Below are positions 1 through 8,844 of a stretch of DNA of 32,996 nt, piece after piece. A program made the position numbers and the translations under genes. The DNA is taken from contig JAFWOT010000025.1 in NCBI GenBank assembly GCA_017509785.1, forward strand, positions 124,394 through 157,389, read 5' to 3'. Source of the DNA: Clostridia bacterium. Lineage in GTDB: Bacteria; Bacillota; Clostridia; Christensenellales; CAG-138. The first letter of the stretch is position 1; every line of letters begins with the position of its first letter. Below the pieces are notes generated by a model. It worked only from the letters and a program-made list of their open reading frames with translations. It was not told where the DNA came from and searched no databases.

Positions 1-3000
1 CCTGACCTTTAAGATACATCCCTGTTTCTATCGGACTAGCCTGATAGGGACGATCCCAACATTGTAATTCATCACATAATCTCAAAAGATAAGCCAGCGG
101 TTCTTGTGATAGAGATATTCTAAATTGCTGAATCGTAACTCCAGTAGATAACAGATTATTAATGAATATTTCCGAATGCTCATGCGTAATGTTATGTAGC
201 GCCAAGGCCAGAGAAGCCTTATCCGCATACTCGTTTAATGCATCTAACGATTCTTTGATTTCAGCAATTTTAGCAATTTGTTGACGGAAACTCTCACTAG
301 TATTCTGCTGTTCATCCGGAGCGCAGGATAATTCATGATGCATCCTTGTTACATATTCTTTCAATACTTGGTTTGAAAACAACAGAATAATAGCGCTACT
401 TATGCCATGATCATAATAGCTTCTGTCAGAATTAGGCCCTGCCACCATGTCATAATAGTCCTTGAGAGGATTGATGCATTTGTGTGACGAGTCACATAAA
501 TTGACGGATGTACCGAATCCATTAAATGAACCAAGGTGCTTTTTTATATCTTGCAACACAAAGCCCGGACACGGATAAACATAGTAATCCTTTTGCAATT
601 GTGTCTCTTGATTCTCGGAAAAGAGCTCCGGGAATAACCGATGAAGCGGATGCTGCAACAAATCGAGCATATTTTTACATGCTTGGTTAATGTTGTTTCC
701 GTCCAACTTGTTATCAAGAGTGTCGAACACATAACCAATATCGTGATATAAAGCTGTTATTGTCCATGTGGAAACAAACGATTCGTCTGTAAATCGCTTG
801 CCATAAAAACTTTCTTTTAGTCTCGAAGATTTTTCGTAAAGGAATAATCCGAGAAGGAATACCTTTAGCATATGAGCAAAATGATCCCTATATTTGGTAT
901 AATACTGACCGCCAAACTCAAATTGAGATAGCGTCTTATAATCAGGCATTATCCCAAGCCATGGATACTTTCTCCATATTTTTTCCATTAAAATGTACGA
1001 ATTAAGTATTCTTTCGGTCTCCTCTCCACAAAGAGCTAGCTTCAGGGTGTCGTCAAAAGGCCCTACTGCATACTTGTATAAATCAGACGATTCTGCCCAG
1101 ATAATAAGTTGCTCATTAATATTAGCACCGTCAAGATAAGGTTCATCACCTTCGTTCATCGGGACAGGTATGTTTTCCTCTTCTGGTGAAGAATCAAGCA
1201 TATTAATCAGTTTGGTATACAACTGACAATTCGGTTCTATTTTCAGTTGCTTAATTGCTTCTGCAATTAGGGCATCATTTTCAGTATACCATAATGTTGT
1301 TCTCGGCAAACGAAGCCGTTCATGGTATTGCAGCATTTTTTCAGATTTAGTAGCACGGTCAATATCTTTAATACTTAGTTTCCCTTTGCACTCTTGTGAA
1401 ATGGAGTTCATCCGAGCGAAAAAATCAATAGATTTTCTTTGGTTACCAAATTCTATTTCCACCTTATTTTTCAAGTCTTTGAAAAGATCATGAAATTTAA
1501 GCATCTCATCTAAAAGCCACTCGTTAACAGGACGAAGTTCATTTTCATTCCCATTGTTACAAGCAACTTGCCAAACATATATTCTAAACCGATCTATATA
1601 ATCGATGCTGTCTACAATTAGCATTAAGCATTCTTGATATCTTTGAAACAGGGAACAATCAAGTAAACTCTTACGTGTTTTTCTGTCGAAAAAGACACAA
1701 TTAATGCGTTCAGTCTGCGTGGAATCGTTGTGACAATAGATGCATCCCTGCAAACAGCCTGCGACCAATTTTTCTATACTTACATGCAATATGATATCCC
1801 TCGCTTTTTCAAAAGGCTTTTCCAAGCACTCTTTGATTTCAGCTTTTTTCGTACTATAGACGAATAGAGGGTCTGTGTAATAAAATGAAGACGATCTTGC
1901 AAGCAGAAATTCATACTGCTTTGACAGCCAAACAGTAAAACATCTGCCAGCATCTGACAAAAGCACGGAACACTTGAGTAATTCACTGTCTTCATCATCT
2001 TCTGCGGCTTTATTCTTTTGAGAGTAATAATCTCTCACGATAGTTTGAAAAGTTGAAAAGGATATGTGTGTTTTAAGCCCCTTTATTACAATTAAATTCG
2101 ACCAACCTATGTTTACATAAGAGTACTCACGTTCATCGCCTATAACAACGCTTGACTTATAGAGGATCTTTGCAATTGATGAGATTTGCTTATTGGAGAA
2201 AGGCCTAAGCTTATTAAGCAAATCTTTAAATGGTACACCAGGATACTCGCCGCCCCATTCATCTTGAGGGGCATTTTCCAAATAGTACTTAAGTTCACTA
2301 TAGTACAAAAAGTTAAACATCGCCCTTGCTATACTGGGCTCATGGTTAGAGTCAAAGTTTAAATATCCAATTTCAGAAAAAAGGTTTGGAGAGAATTCTT
2401 GCAAAGCATTAATAATAAGCCTTGTTGTGATCATATTCTCACCGTTGGCAGCGAACTCTTGAGTGATGCCGGTTCCTTTGGCATTTGCATGGATTGAATC
2501 TAAAGCACGGAAGATATTGCACATTTTATCTTCAGCAGCTGAAATATAATAAAGACGATCCATCACTTTCCTAAAGTCATAATTAAACAAAGGCATCAGC
2601 CGCGTCTTTGTGAATATTTTGTATGCCGGATTAGGCGCCAGGTCTGGTTGTTCCAAAGCTGCTTCGATATAATGCCGCGGAAGCAAAAGAGAGCCTATTG
2701 TCATGCAACGCTTAAAGAGGGGCGTTTTGTCTCCGCCAACAGTCTTCAAGTATTGTAATTTCTTTATTAAAGCCTGGGAAGCAAAGTCAAACCTTTCCAA
2801 CGGGAAAATGTATTCATTGCCCGTTCCCCATAAAGGTCGTCCCTGGAATAGTGCTGGGTTAGAATATGAGGAAAAGCTTATACTCGTTGCGGTTCGGATG
2901 GGGAAAATGGCAGTAAAACGAGTAAAAAACTCTTCATCTTTACGGATTGAGTTTAATGCAGCACGAATAAAATCAGCAATAGTCGCAATAGCCTTTACCC

Positions 3001-3727
3001 ATTTCTTGGCACTCGATTCAACATATACTTCTATACTATCAAATATTAGAAACCAACGTTTGTTTTGAGCAGATGGTTCGCTAATACACAAAAGTATGTA
3101 TAGCAAAAGAATTACCCTAAGGTCACAGTCCTTGACTTTTTCAATGCGTGCTCTATGTCCTGGGAACGCATTTTCATAATCGTCGATATTGGTGTATTGC
3201 CTCACCTCCGCTAGTGTAGGCATGTAATCTACGCTTTGCCTCTTTGACGGGAATTTTTTAAGCAGACCATCATACAGCTCGTCATATTCAGCAATCCATT
3301 TGCTATTCTTGCATGCTTGACGATAACGCTTTTTAAAATACTGAAATAGTTTATTCTCGCAGTAAGAATACTCAGGATTAAGCGCATAATCATCTTTTTG
3401 GCTGAAGTCTATGCAGAGACGCTCATAAGTATGCTCTTCGTCATATAAATGCAAGGTTTGAATAAAAGTACTTTTGCCACTTCCTCGGCCAGATTCAATA
3501 CAAAGCATATTGTGTTTTGGATCTGTAAATAAATCATTTATTCGGCGGTCCAAATCCTCGTCTTGCGGCCTCTCCACATAGAAATATTTCTTGAAAACTT
3601 CGACACTGAGGGCATCATCAAGATTTAAATCTGCAGGCAACCCAGATTTGAGATAATCTATTGCCCAATCGGGTGATTCTAGTTCCTGACGTACAAGGTT
3701 TTCAAATTTTTCAAAATCGGATGTCAT
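1..3727 (-). CDS. Large P-loop NTPase with C-terminal HD phosphohydrolase-like domain (partial, runs off left edge)
   Basis: I read this frame directly from the minus strand. It opens at an ATG at 3727 behind a strong AAAGGAGG (3735-3742) and stays open to base 1, so at least 1242 residues are present and the C-terminus is missing. Residues 79-87 read SGRGSGKST, a Walker A variant whose first glycine is serine. Residues 226-233 (FLIFDSIE) fit Walker B. The middle, about residues 300-900, shows no motif I recognise. The C-terminal part has an HD-superfamily metal site: H949 (with H952), H995-D996 in ALYHDIGYVFD, then H1107, H1178 and D1219 in LLRLCDELQCWDR. The third and fourth ligands are less certain because the insert between D996 and H1107 is long. 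The gene is clearly more AT-rich than the core genes to the right. NTPase plus HD architecture in an island suggests a defence or signalling ATPase, but that is inference and I do not recognise a named family. Confidence 0.85.
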   Translation of the reverse strand, partial: MTSDFEKFENLVRQELESPDWAIDYLKSGLPADLNLDDALSVEVFKKYFYVERPQDEDLDRRINDLFTDPKHNMLCIESGRGSGKSTFIQTLHLYDEEHTYERLCIDFSQKDDYALNPEYSYCENKLFQYFKKRYRQACKNSKWIAEYDELYDGLLKKFPSKRQSVDYMPTLAEVRQYTNIDDYENAFPGHRARIEKVKDCDLRVILLLYILLCISEPSAQNKRWFLIFDSIEVYVESSAKKWVKAIATIADFIRAALNSIRKDEEFFTRFTAIFPIRTATSISFSSYSNPALFQGRPLWGTGNEYIFPLERFDFASQALIKKLQYLKTVGGDKTPLFKRCMTIGSLLLPRHYIEAALEQPDLAPNPAYKIFTKTRLMPLFNYDFRKVMDRLYYISAAEDKMCNIFRALDSIHANAKGTGITQEFAANGENMITTRLIINALQEFSPNLFSEIGYLNFDSNHEPSIARAMFNFLYYSELKYYLENAPQDEWGGEYPGVPFKDLLNKLRPFSNKQISSIAKILYKSSVVIGDEREYSYVNIGWSNLIVIKGLKTHISFSTFQTIVRDYYSQKNKAAEDDEDSELLKCSVLLSDAGRCFTVWLSKQYEFLLARSSSFYYTDPLFVYSTKKAEIKECLEKPFEKARDIILHVSIEKLVAGCLQGCIYCHNDSTQTERINCVFFDRKTRKSLLDCSLFQRYQECLMLIVDSIDYIDRFRIYVWQVACNNGNENELRPVNEWLLDEMLKFHDLFKDLKNKVEIEFGNQRKSIDFFARMNSISQECKGKLSIKDIDRATKSEKMLQYHERLRLPRTTLWYTENDALIAEAIKQLKIEPNCQLYTKLINMLDSSPEEENIPVPMNEGDEPYLDGANINEQLIIWAESSDLYKYAVGPFDDTLKLALCGEETERILNSYILMEKIWRKYPWLGIMPDYKTLSQFEFGGQYYTKYRDHFAHMLKVFLLGLFLYEKSSRLKESFYGKRFTDESFVSTWTITALYHDIGYVFDTLDNKLDGNNINQACKNMLDLLQHPLHRLFPELFSENQETQLQKDYYVYPCPGFVLQDIKKHLGSFNGFGTSVNLCDSSHKCINPLKDYYDMVAGPNSDRSYYDHGISSAIILLFSNQVLKEYVTRMHHELSCAPDEQQNTSESFRQQIAKIAEIKESLDALNEYADKASLALALHNITHEHSEIFINNLLSTGVTIQQFRISLSQEPLAYLLRLCDELQCWDRPYQASPIETGMYLKGQ

Positions 3728-3783
3728 CTTGAATCCTCCTTTAGTGGAAAATAATCCTTTCATAGATTATCTCATTCCTCATT

Positions 3784-3811
3784 ATTATAGCCGAAATTAT
3801 CAAAAAAGCAA
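3784..3811 (-). promoter_or_regulatory. Predicted promoter of the NTPase-HD gene
   Basis: On the minus strand, TTGCTT (3806-3811) and TATAAT (3784-3789) are separated by 16 bases. The start codon lies about 57 bases downstream of the -10 box with a good ribosome binding site. The gene therefore has its own sigma-A type promoter and need not depend on an upstream gene. Confidence 0.6.
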
Positions 3812-4048
3812 GACCACTATGTGTTCCTGTTTTTCAGTTTAGAAGCTCCCTTGTCAGAATCAATCAAATCTGCAACATGGTAACGGTTTTTTCTTTTTCC
3901 CACGAAAATATTATGAAATTACCTCCGAGCGGAGGTGGACAAATCGGCGAAGATATGGATATATGTCCGTACCGCTTTTTTGCAAGATTAACCGAGGGGA
4001 GGTAACGCCATTGAAACCTGAAAGAACGATTGTAAGGGAGGCGAGCGG
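3812..4048. other. Divergent intergenic region with inverted repeat and possible leader ORF
   Basis: This stretch separates the divergent NTPase-HD and recombinase genes. It has a perfect 7-base inverted repeat with a 2-base centre at 3921-3936 (ACCTCCG AG CGGAGGT), a possible recombinase or regulator site. A short frame from TTG at 4011 to a TGA at 4050-4052 has a good GGGGAGG site upstream. Its stop overlaps the recombinase ATG as ATGA, so it could be a 13-codon translationally coupled leader or the relic of an upstream gene. I see no convincing sigma-A promoter for the recombinase here. Confidence 0.4.
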
Positions 4049-6283
4049 ATGAACGACGTAAGACATGCCGCCGAGCAGCGCGCGGCGCAGCCCAAGGGAT
4101 CACCGGTCGGCGCGAGCTTCGAGTCGGAACGTCAGCGTGAAAAGAACGCATTCATAAAGCAGCTCGACGCTCTCGACGGCAGAAACGTCCGGAAGATAGC
4201 CGCGGCCGCGGAAACACCGGAGGAAGACCGCGTTTTGCGTGTCGCCGCTTACTGCCGCGTATCGACCGACGACATAGACCAGAAGCTTTCCATCCATCTT
4301 CAGATACAGCAGTACATGAAGAAGATCAAGGAAAACCCCAACTGGAAATACGCCGGCTGCTACGTCGACGACGGCTTCTCCGGCACCAACACCGATCACC
4401 GTCAGGGCTTCCAGCAGCTCATGAAGGACGCCATGGACGGCAAGATCGACATGATAATCACGAAGGCCGTTTCACGCTTCGCCCGTAACCTCATGGACTG
4501 CATAGGGTGGGTCGAAGCGCTTCAGAATCACGATCCGCCCGTGAGGGTGTTTTTCGAGCAGGAGAACCTCGACACAACGTCGCAGACGAGCGGCATAATC
4601 CTGTTCGTACTGGCAATGGTCGCCCAGGAGGAGAGCCACATGAAGAGCGAAGCGATACTGCTCTCCCTCGAGTGGCGCTTCAGCAGGGGCCGCTTTTTGA
4701 CCCCGAGGCTTTTCGGATACGACAAGATCGAGGTGCCCGACGGCTTCGGGGGCAGGAAAAAGATACTGTCGGTGAACGAGAGCGAGGCCCGCGTCGTCCG
4801 CTGGATGTACTCCACCCTTTTAAACGGGGGCACGCCCGAGGAGATAGCGTCGGTGCTGACCGAGATGGCCATCCCCACCGGCGGCAGGCGCAGGGACGGC
4901 ACGCTCAATACCCACTGGAAGGCGCACGGGGTCGTCGCGACGATGCGGAACGAAAAGCACTGCGGGGACGTGCTCGCGAGGAATACATATACCCCCAACT
5001 ACAAGGATCATAAATCGAGGAAGAACAACGGAAAGAAAAACAAGTATTTCCAGCCAGACCATCACGAGGCCATCGTTCCGCGGTCCATGTGGAACGCAGC
5101 GCAGAGAATACTCAACAGCAGGCGATTCGGTCACGAGGGTACATACCTTCCCATGCGGATAATCGACAGAGGCACGCTCGCCGGTTACATCTCCATGAAC
5201 CGCACGTGGGCGGGCTTCGACTATGAGGATTACTACTGCGCTTCGCAGATCGCGATGGGGCTTCTGGATGAGGAGCTCACGCACGATTTGGGTTCGGAGT
5301 ACCTGCCCGAAGGCGGGCACCGCATAGGGGGCCTCGTCGACGATCACGGCATAGCGCAGATTGCGAGGGACCTCACAGCCGCGGAGCAGGAGATAAAGGA
5401 CGAGCTCGAAGGCAGGACGTCCGAGGCTTCCGAAAGCGTAAGCCGCGAGGAGGCCGCAAGATCGTTCCAGGTGGTGAGCGGGGATATGTTCTCAAGGGTG
5501 CACGATCCCGTTATCCGCATTACGCCGAACAGCATCTCGTTCAATAAAAGCTGCGTGTCGAAGCTTCTCGGAACGGAATACGCCGAGATACTGTTTAACC
5601 CCGTTGAGCGCATGCTTGTAGTAAGGCCATGCGCTGTCTCCAATCCCAACTTCATACTGTGGAAGGAGGGATACAGGGGCGCCTCCCCGTTATCGAAGGT
5701 GCTGTACGACAGCATGGGCTGGGAGACGGATTACTCCTTCCGGGTGCCGTGCCAGGCGGTAAAGGGCTCCGGACCGGCGGAAAGGAACACCGTGCTCGTT
5801 TTCGACCTTGACAATTACATAGGCCGCGCTTCCGACAAAACGGACGAGGTGATAATAGCGAAAAAGACCGCCGAAACGGTTCCCGAAGAACGCGAGGACG
5901 CAAAAAGCTTTTATTACCCGCCCGATGAGGACGAGCCCAAAGAGATACGGGATGTGGAGGACAAGTTCGAAAGGGCCGTCGAAGCCAACAGAAGATATTT
6001 CGGCACCCCCGTATTCATGCACGAATCCGGCGTCAGAGGCGTTTCCGGCGAATGCACGGACGGCGAGTGGGACATGATGATCGAGGCGAAGCCCCTCGAT
6101 ATAACCCACACGGTCGACGAGAGCACCGTCGACGATCTGCTTTCGGGCATAATGGACGACCCGCCGCAGATGCCCGCTCCGAAAAGGGGAATACCCCGAA
6201 GAGCCGATAATCGTCGACGGAGAGGAGGCATAGCGTATGCAGACATCAAGAGACCCGGCAAAGAGCCGTCCGCTTTCCGCTAA
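4049..6283 (+). CDS. Large serine recombinase with atypical C-terminal half
   Basis: This site-specific DNA recombinase of the serine family is 744 residues long. After a basic, low-complexity leader of about 60 residues, the resolvase domain spans about 64-210. It contains YCRVSTDD, giving Ser72 as the expected nucleophile, and the conserved SRFARN at 142-147. The recombinase domain (Pfam Recombinase type) follows at about 218-345. The usual Cys-rich zinc ribbon is not visible. Instead there is a stretch around residues 375-400 with IDRGTLAGYISMNRTW, then an acidic linker and a separate C-terminal domain (about 465-610). The start ATG has AGGGAGG just upstream. The GC content matches the host chromosome, unlike both flanking genes. 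The next gene overlaps its end by 47 bases. It probably moves or inverts part of this island; its target site is unknown. Confidence 0.93.
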   Translation: MNDVRHAAEQRAAQPKGSPVGASFESERQREKNAFIKQLDALDGRNVRKIAAAAETPEEDRVLRVAAYCRVSTDDIDQKLSIHLQIQQYMKKIKENPNWKYAGCYVDDGFSGTNTDHRQGFQQLMKDAMDGKIDMIITKAVSRFARNLMDCIGWVEALQNHDPPVRVFFEQENLDTTSQTSGIILFVLAMVAQEESHMKSEAILLSLEWRFSRGRFLTPRLFGYDKIEVPDGFGGRKKILSVNESEARVVRWMYSTLLNGGTPEEIASVLTEMAIPTGGRRRDGTLNTHWKAHGVVATMRNEKHCGDVLARNTYTPNYKDHKSRKNNGKKNKYFQPDHHEAIVPRSMWNAAQRILNSRRFGHEGTYLPMRIIDRGTLAGYISMNRTWAGFDYEDYYCASQIAMGLLDEELTHDLGSEYLPEGGHRIGGLVDDHGIAQIARDLTAAEQEIKDELEGRTSEASESVSREEAARSFQVVSGDMFSRVHDPVIRITPNSISFNKSCVSKLLGTEYAEILFNPVERMLVVRPCAVSNPNFILWKEGYRGASPLSKVLYDSMGWETDYSFRVPCQAVKGSGPAERNTVLVFDLDNYIGRASDKTDEVIIAKKTAETVPEEREDAKSFYYPPDEDEPKEIRDVEDKFERAVEANRRYFGTPVFMHESGVRGVSGECTDGEWDMMIEAKPLDITHTVDESTVDDLLSGIMDDPPQMPAPKRGIPRRADNRRRRGGIAYADIKRPGKEPSAFR

Positions 6284-6758
6284 CGTTAAGCGCCTCATGC
6301 GGCTTGCCCGCTCCGCTCCTGAAAACGGAAACGTTATAAAGGTGGAGCGTACATTTACCGACCGCGGCACGGCGTACTGCCACAAGCAGGGTCTGCTGTT
6401 CATGGAGGCTGCGTCGATGGGCTTCTCGATGGAGGAGTTCGCTCCGCTGTACATGACGAGCCAGCTGGCAGGAGTGTTCGACGTAAGCTTCGCCGCTGCG
6501 AACGGCATCGAGAACGACGATCTTTCCAACATACTCCGCATCCCCATGCTTTTAAAGAGCCCCGGAGCCATCGTCGAAGCACTCTACTGGATCGACGACA
6601 TAATATCCCGAGCTGAAGACGGGCAGAACAAAAGCCTGCTTCTTTCGGAGGCGTACGGGGCCGAAAAACCGAGGCTGCCGCCCGCTTTGGCAGAGCTCCC
6701 CGAGGAGTCCAACAGGGATGTCGACGAGCTTTCATATGCATACTGGCTCGGATACTAG
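6237..6758 (+). CDS. Small protein overlapping the serine recombinase gene, unknown function
   Basis: This protein of 173 residues is not one I recognise. Its ATG lies 47 bases inside the end of the recombinase gene and is preceded by GAGGAGG with an 8-base spacer, so translation from this start is well supported. The N-terminus is basic (about residues 1-25, with RLMRLARS). The remainder looks mostly helical and ends in an acidic stretch followed by SYAYWLGY. No signal peptide, membrane segment or cysteine motif is seen. Overlap and matched GC content suggest it is cotranscribed with the recombinase and acts with it, for example as an accessory or directionality protein. That role is inference only. 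The gene converges on the DUF4209 gene with a 29-base gap that shows no clear terminator. Confidence 0.75.
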   Translation: MQTSRDPAKSRPLSANVKRLMRLARSAPENGNVIKVERTFTDRGTAYCHKQGLLFMEAASMGFSMEEFAPLYMTSQLAGVFDVSFAAANGIENDDLSNILRIPMLLKSPGAIVEALYWIDDIISRAEDGQNKSLLLSEAYGAEKPRLPPALAELPEESNRDVDELSYAYWLGY

Positions 6759-6787
6759 TGCTGTATCACCTTTGGAAATGAAGTTGC

Positions 6788-8797
6788 TCATTGACTTTTG
6801 CTTTCCTTCAAGGCGTATTGCAAGCAGAAATCCTCATTGATCTTGATTACAAGAATCATCATCACTTTTAACAATTCAATATAATTCTGTTCATGTTCTC
6901 TCTCGTCGGTAATAAGCTGCCCGATACCGTGAGCATACTTATTTCTTAAATCAAGACCGTTACAGAACTTTTCGCGATTCAAAAGATAGCTCAGATAATC
7001 AGCTTCCGGTCGAGAAAGTAAAGTGCTGCCTTCTATCAACAAACCGCGTTCGATCCACTCCTTGAATACGGCTTGTGTAGAATCTGGGTAATGCCATCTG
7101 CTGATAACATCATGAAAATGTAATTCTCTAAGTACAGATAGCTTAATTTGGTTTCCAAGCTCTATTTCGCCGGATTTGCTTATTACTATCAATCTCAAAT
7201 CAGCAAGTATGTTTATATAATTCAGGTACTCGTCACGGTAATCCGCCGTTTTGACCTTTTTTTGAAGAAGTAAGTCTATGAAACAATTGCATTTTTCAGC
7301 ACCTTTGTTAACTTTTGATACAAAGTATAAAGGACATTGATCCGAAAACAGTAGGAAGTCTATCCGCTCATACTCATTTCCGTTACCATATATGTACTTC
7401 TTGTCAACCAAGCTTGGTATCTGATCATACGTAGGCGAGCCAGATGAAATCATAAGCTTCTCAAAATCGATTTCGCCAGTTTCTGCGTAGGATACGAACT
7501 GTTTCACAGCTATTTCGATAGCTGTGCAAATACCTTCACACTTTTGAAGCATTGCAGAATCCGCGCTAGGCAAGGAGAGCCTTATTTCAGGGCAATCGAA
7601 TTCTTTTTGTAAATACTCTGTGAAGAACCATATTATCACATCTTCAAACCGGATTCCCTTTTCGGATAGAAATGAGCAATAAGCTTTCATTTGAATATCC
7701 GCCAAGCCATTGATATGTAGAAACCCAAGGTAATCAGGATAGTATTGTCTTGAATCGGGCTTGAATGCCCGTTCCATTATTCCACCCAGCTTTTTAATGC
7801 TCACCAGATTGCATCGCATTTGCTGATAGTCGACATATTCAAAAATATAAATAAAATTGTTTAGTATGCTCGGATAATCAAGCGTTTCAGAGAGCCATTG
7901 GTAGCTATAAGCGATATGGATAGTACCTCCATTAAAAGAAGCGACTCTCTCTGTTGTAAGCTCTTTTGAAATTGAAACTGCGGCACCGTATTGCGTACTG
8001 AATCCATATGCCTTAGCATCTTCAAATTCTTTATCATACCGCCTTTTTGCCTTCAATCTCAGCCCATCATCCACAGGAAATCTCGTTGTGTGTTTCATAT
8101 GGAAGATAGCCTTTGCATGGTTCGCATTTACCTGATTGCTTTCCAAGTAATTGTCAAACAAATCAACGATTTCACAGCCGGTTAATTCATCGGGAAGATA
8201 AATGTTTTTGTTATCAGTATCGTTCTGCTCATAATGCCGAATCAAAAGGCCGACGCAGGAAAAATCTTTGAGGATATAGCCTTTCAACTGTTCACCGTAT
8301 TTACCAACAATGGACTTGTGCTCTAGAATATTTGCAAGCGGAATATGTTCGCACTCCAACAGATTTCCGAAGGAATCCTTGGAAATCCTCTCATAAAGCT
8401 TATTGGAATTAAACAATTCCCAGAATGCGGAAAGATAGTATAATTCTATTGTGTTATACTCTTTTATAATATCGGAATCCGTAAGTGAGTTGAAATACTT
8501 TTTGGCTAAACCCATCAGTTTTTTACTTTTTTCGGCATAACAATCATAGTCCTCATCCGTCCACTTTTTTGCTCTTGCGCCGTCCTGAAAGTACTTATAA
8601 ATCTCACAGTATTCGATTGCATCATTGATGGTAATGCTCTCAAAAACGGGAATAGTCAGAGTTTCAATTTGATCAAGTCCCAAACCGCAACACATATCCC
8701 CTCCGCCATAGAAAACCACTCGCTCACGAGACACGCTCACACCTCCAGCTTTCTGCTCATCAGGCGTGACAGAAGTAGGTCGCGCCATATTATTCAC
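6788..8797 (-). CDS. DUF4209-like protein with C-terminal HEPN-type RNxxxHG motif
   Basis: This 669-residue AT-rich gene shows one recognisable feature: LDLRNKYAHG near the C-terminus, with R618, N619, H623 and G624. RNxxxHG is the hallmark of DUF4209, and R-N-x3-H also fits the Rx4-6H motif of HEPN ribonuclease domains. The N-terminal 600 residues have no motif I can name and no membrane segment or signal peptide. The longest frame starts at GTG 8797 with AGGTGAT upstream; an in-frame ATG lies at 8788. The predicted promoter sits so close that the leader would be only about 12 bases, so the exact start is uncertain. Gene orientation and base composition match the NTPase-HD gene on the other side of the recombinase module. 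HEPN proteins are often toxins or defence effectors; that role here is inference. Confidence 0.85.
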   Translation of the reverse strand: MNNMARPTSVTPDEQKAGGVSVSRERVVFYGGGDMCCGLGLDQIETLTIPVFESITINDAIEYCEIYKYFQDGARAKKWTDEDYDCYAEKSKKLMGLAKKYFNSLTDSDIIKEYNTIELYYLSAFWELFNSNKLYERISKDSFGNLLECEHIPLANILEHKSIVGKYGEQLKGYILKDFSCVGLLIRHYEQNDTDNKNIYLPDELTGCEIVDLFDNYLESNQVNANHAKAIFHMKHTTRFPVDDGLRLKAKRRYDKEFEDAKAYGFSTQYGAAVSISKELTTERVASFNGGTIHIAYSYQWLSETLDYPSILNNFIYIFEYVDYQQMRCNLVSIKKLGGIMERAFKPDSRQYYPDYLGFLHINGLADIQMKAYCSFLSEKGIRFEDVIIWFFTEYLQKEFDCPEIRLSLPSADSAMLQKCEGICTAIEIAVKQFVSYAETGEIDFEKLMISSGSPTYDQIPSLVDKKYIYGNGNEYERIDFLLFSDQCPLYFVSKVNKGAEKCNCFIDLLLQKKVKTADYRDEYLNYINILADLRLIVISKSGEIELGNQIKLSVLRELHFHDVISRWHYPDSTQAVFKEWIERGLLIEGSTLLSRPEADYLSYLLNREKFCNGLDLRNKYAHGIGQLITDEREHEQNYIELLKVMMILVIKINEDFCLQYALKESKSQ

Positions 8798-8815
8798 ATA
8801 ATCATATCACCTTTT

Positions 8816-8844
8816 ATTATACCCAAAACCGTGCAGAATTTCAA
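8816..8844 (-). promoter_or_regulatory. Predicted promoter of the DUF4209 gene
   Basis: TTGAAA (8839-8844) and TATAAT (8816-8821) on the minus strand are exactly 17 bases apart, a near-consensus sigma-A promoter. The expected start point falls near 8809, inside the AGGTGAT element, so transcripts would have a very short leader or translation would start at a downstream codon. Confidence 0.65.

Noticed and set aside
2703..3068. Plus-strand open frame of 121 codons inside the NTPase-HD gene
   Set aside because: It is antisense to the long open frame that carries Walker B at this place, and has no recognisable domain.
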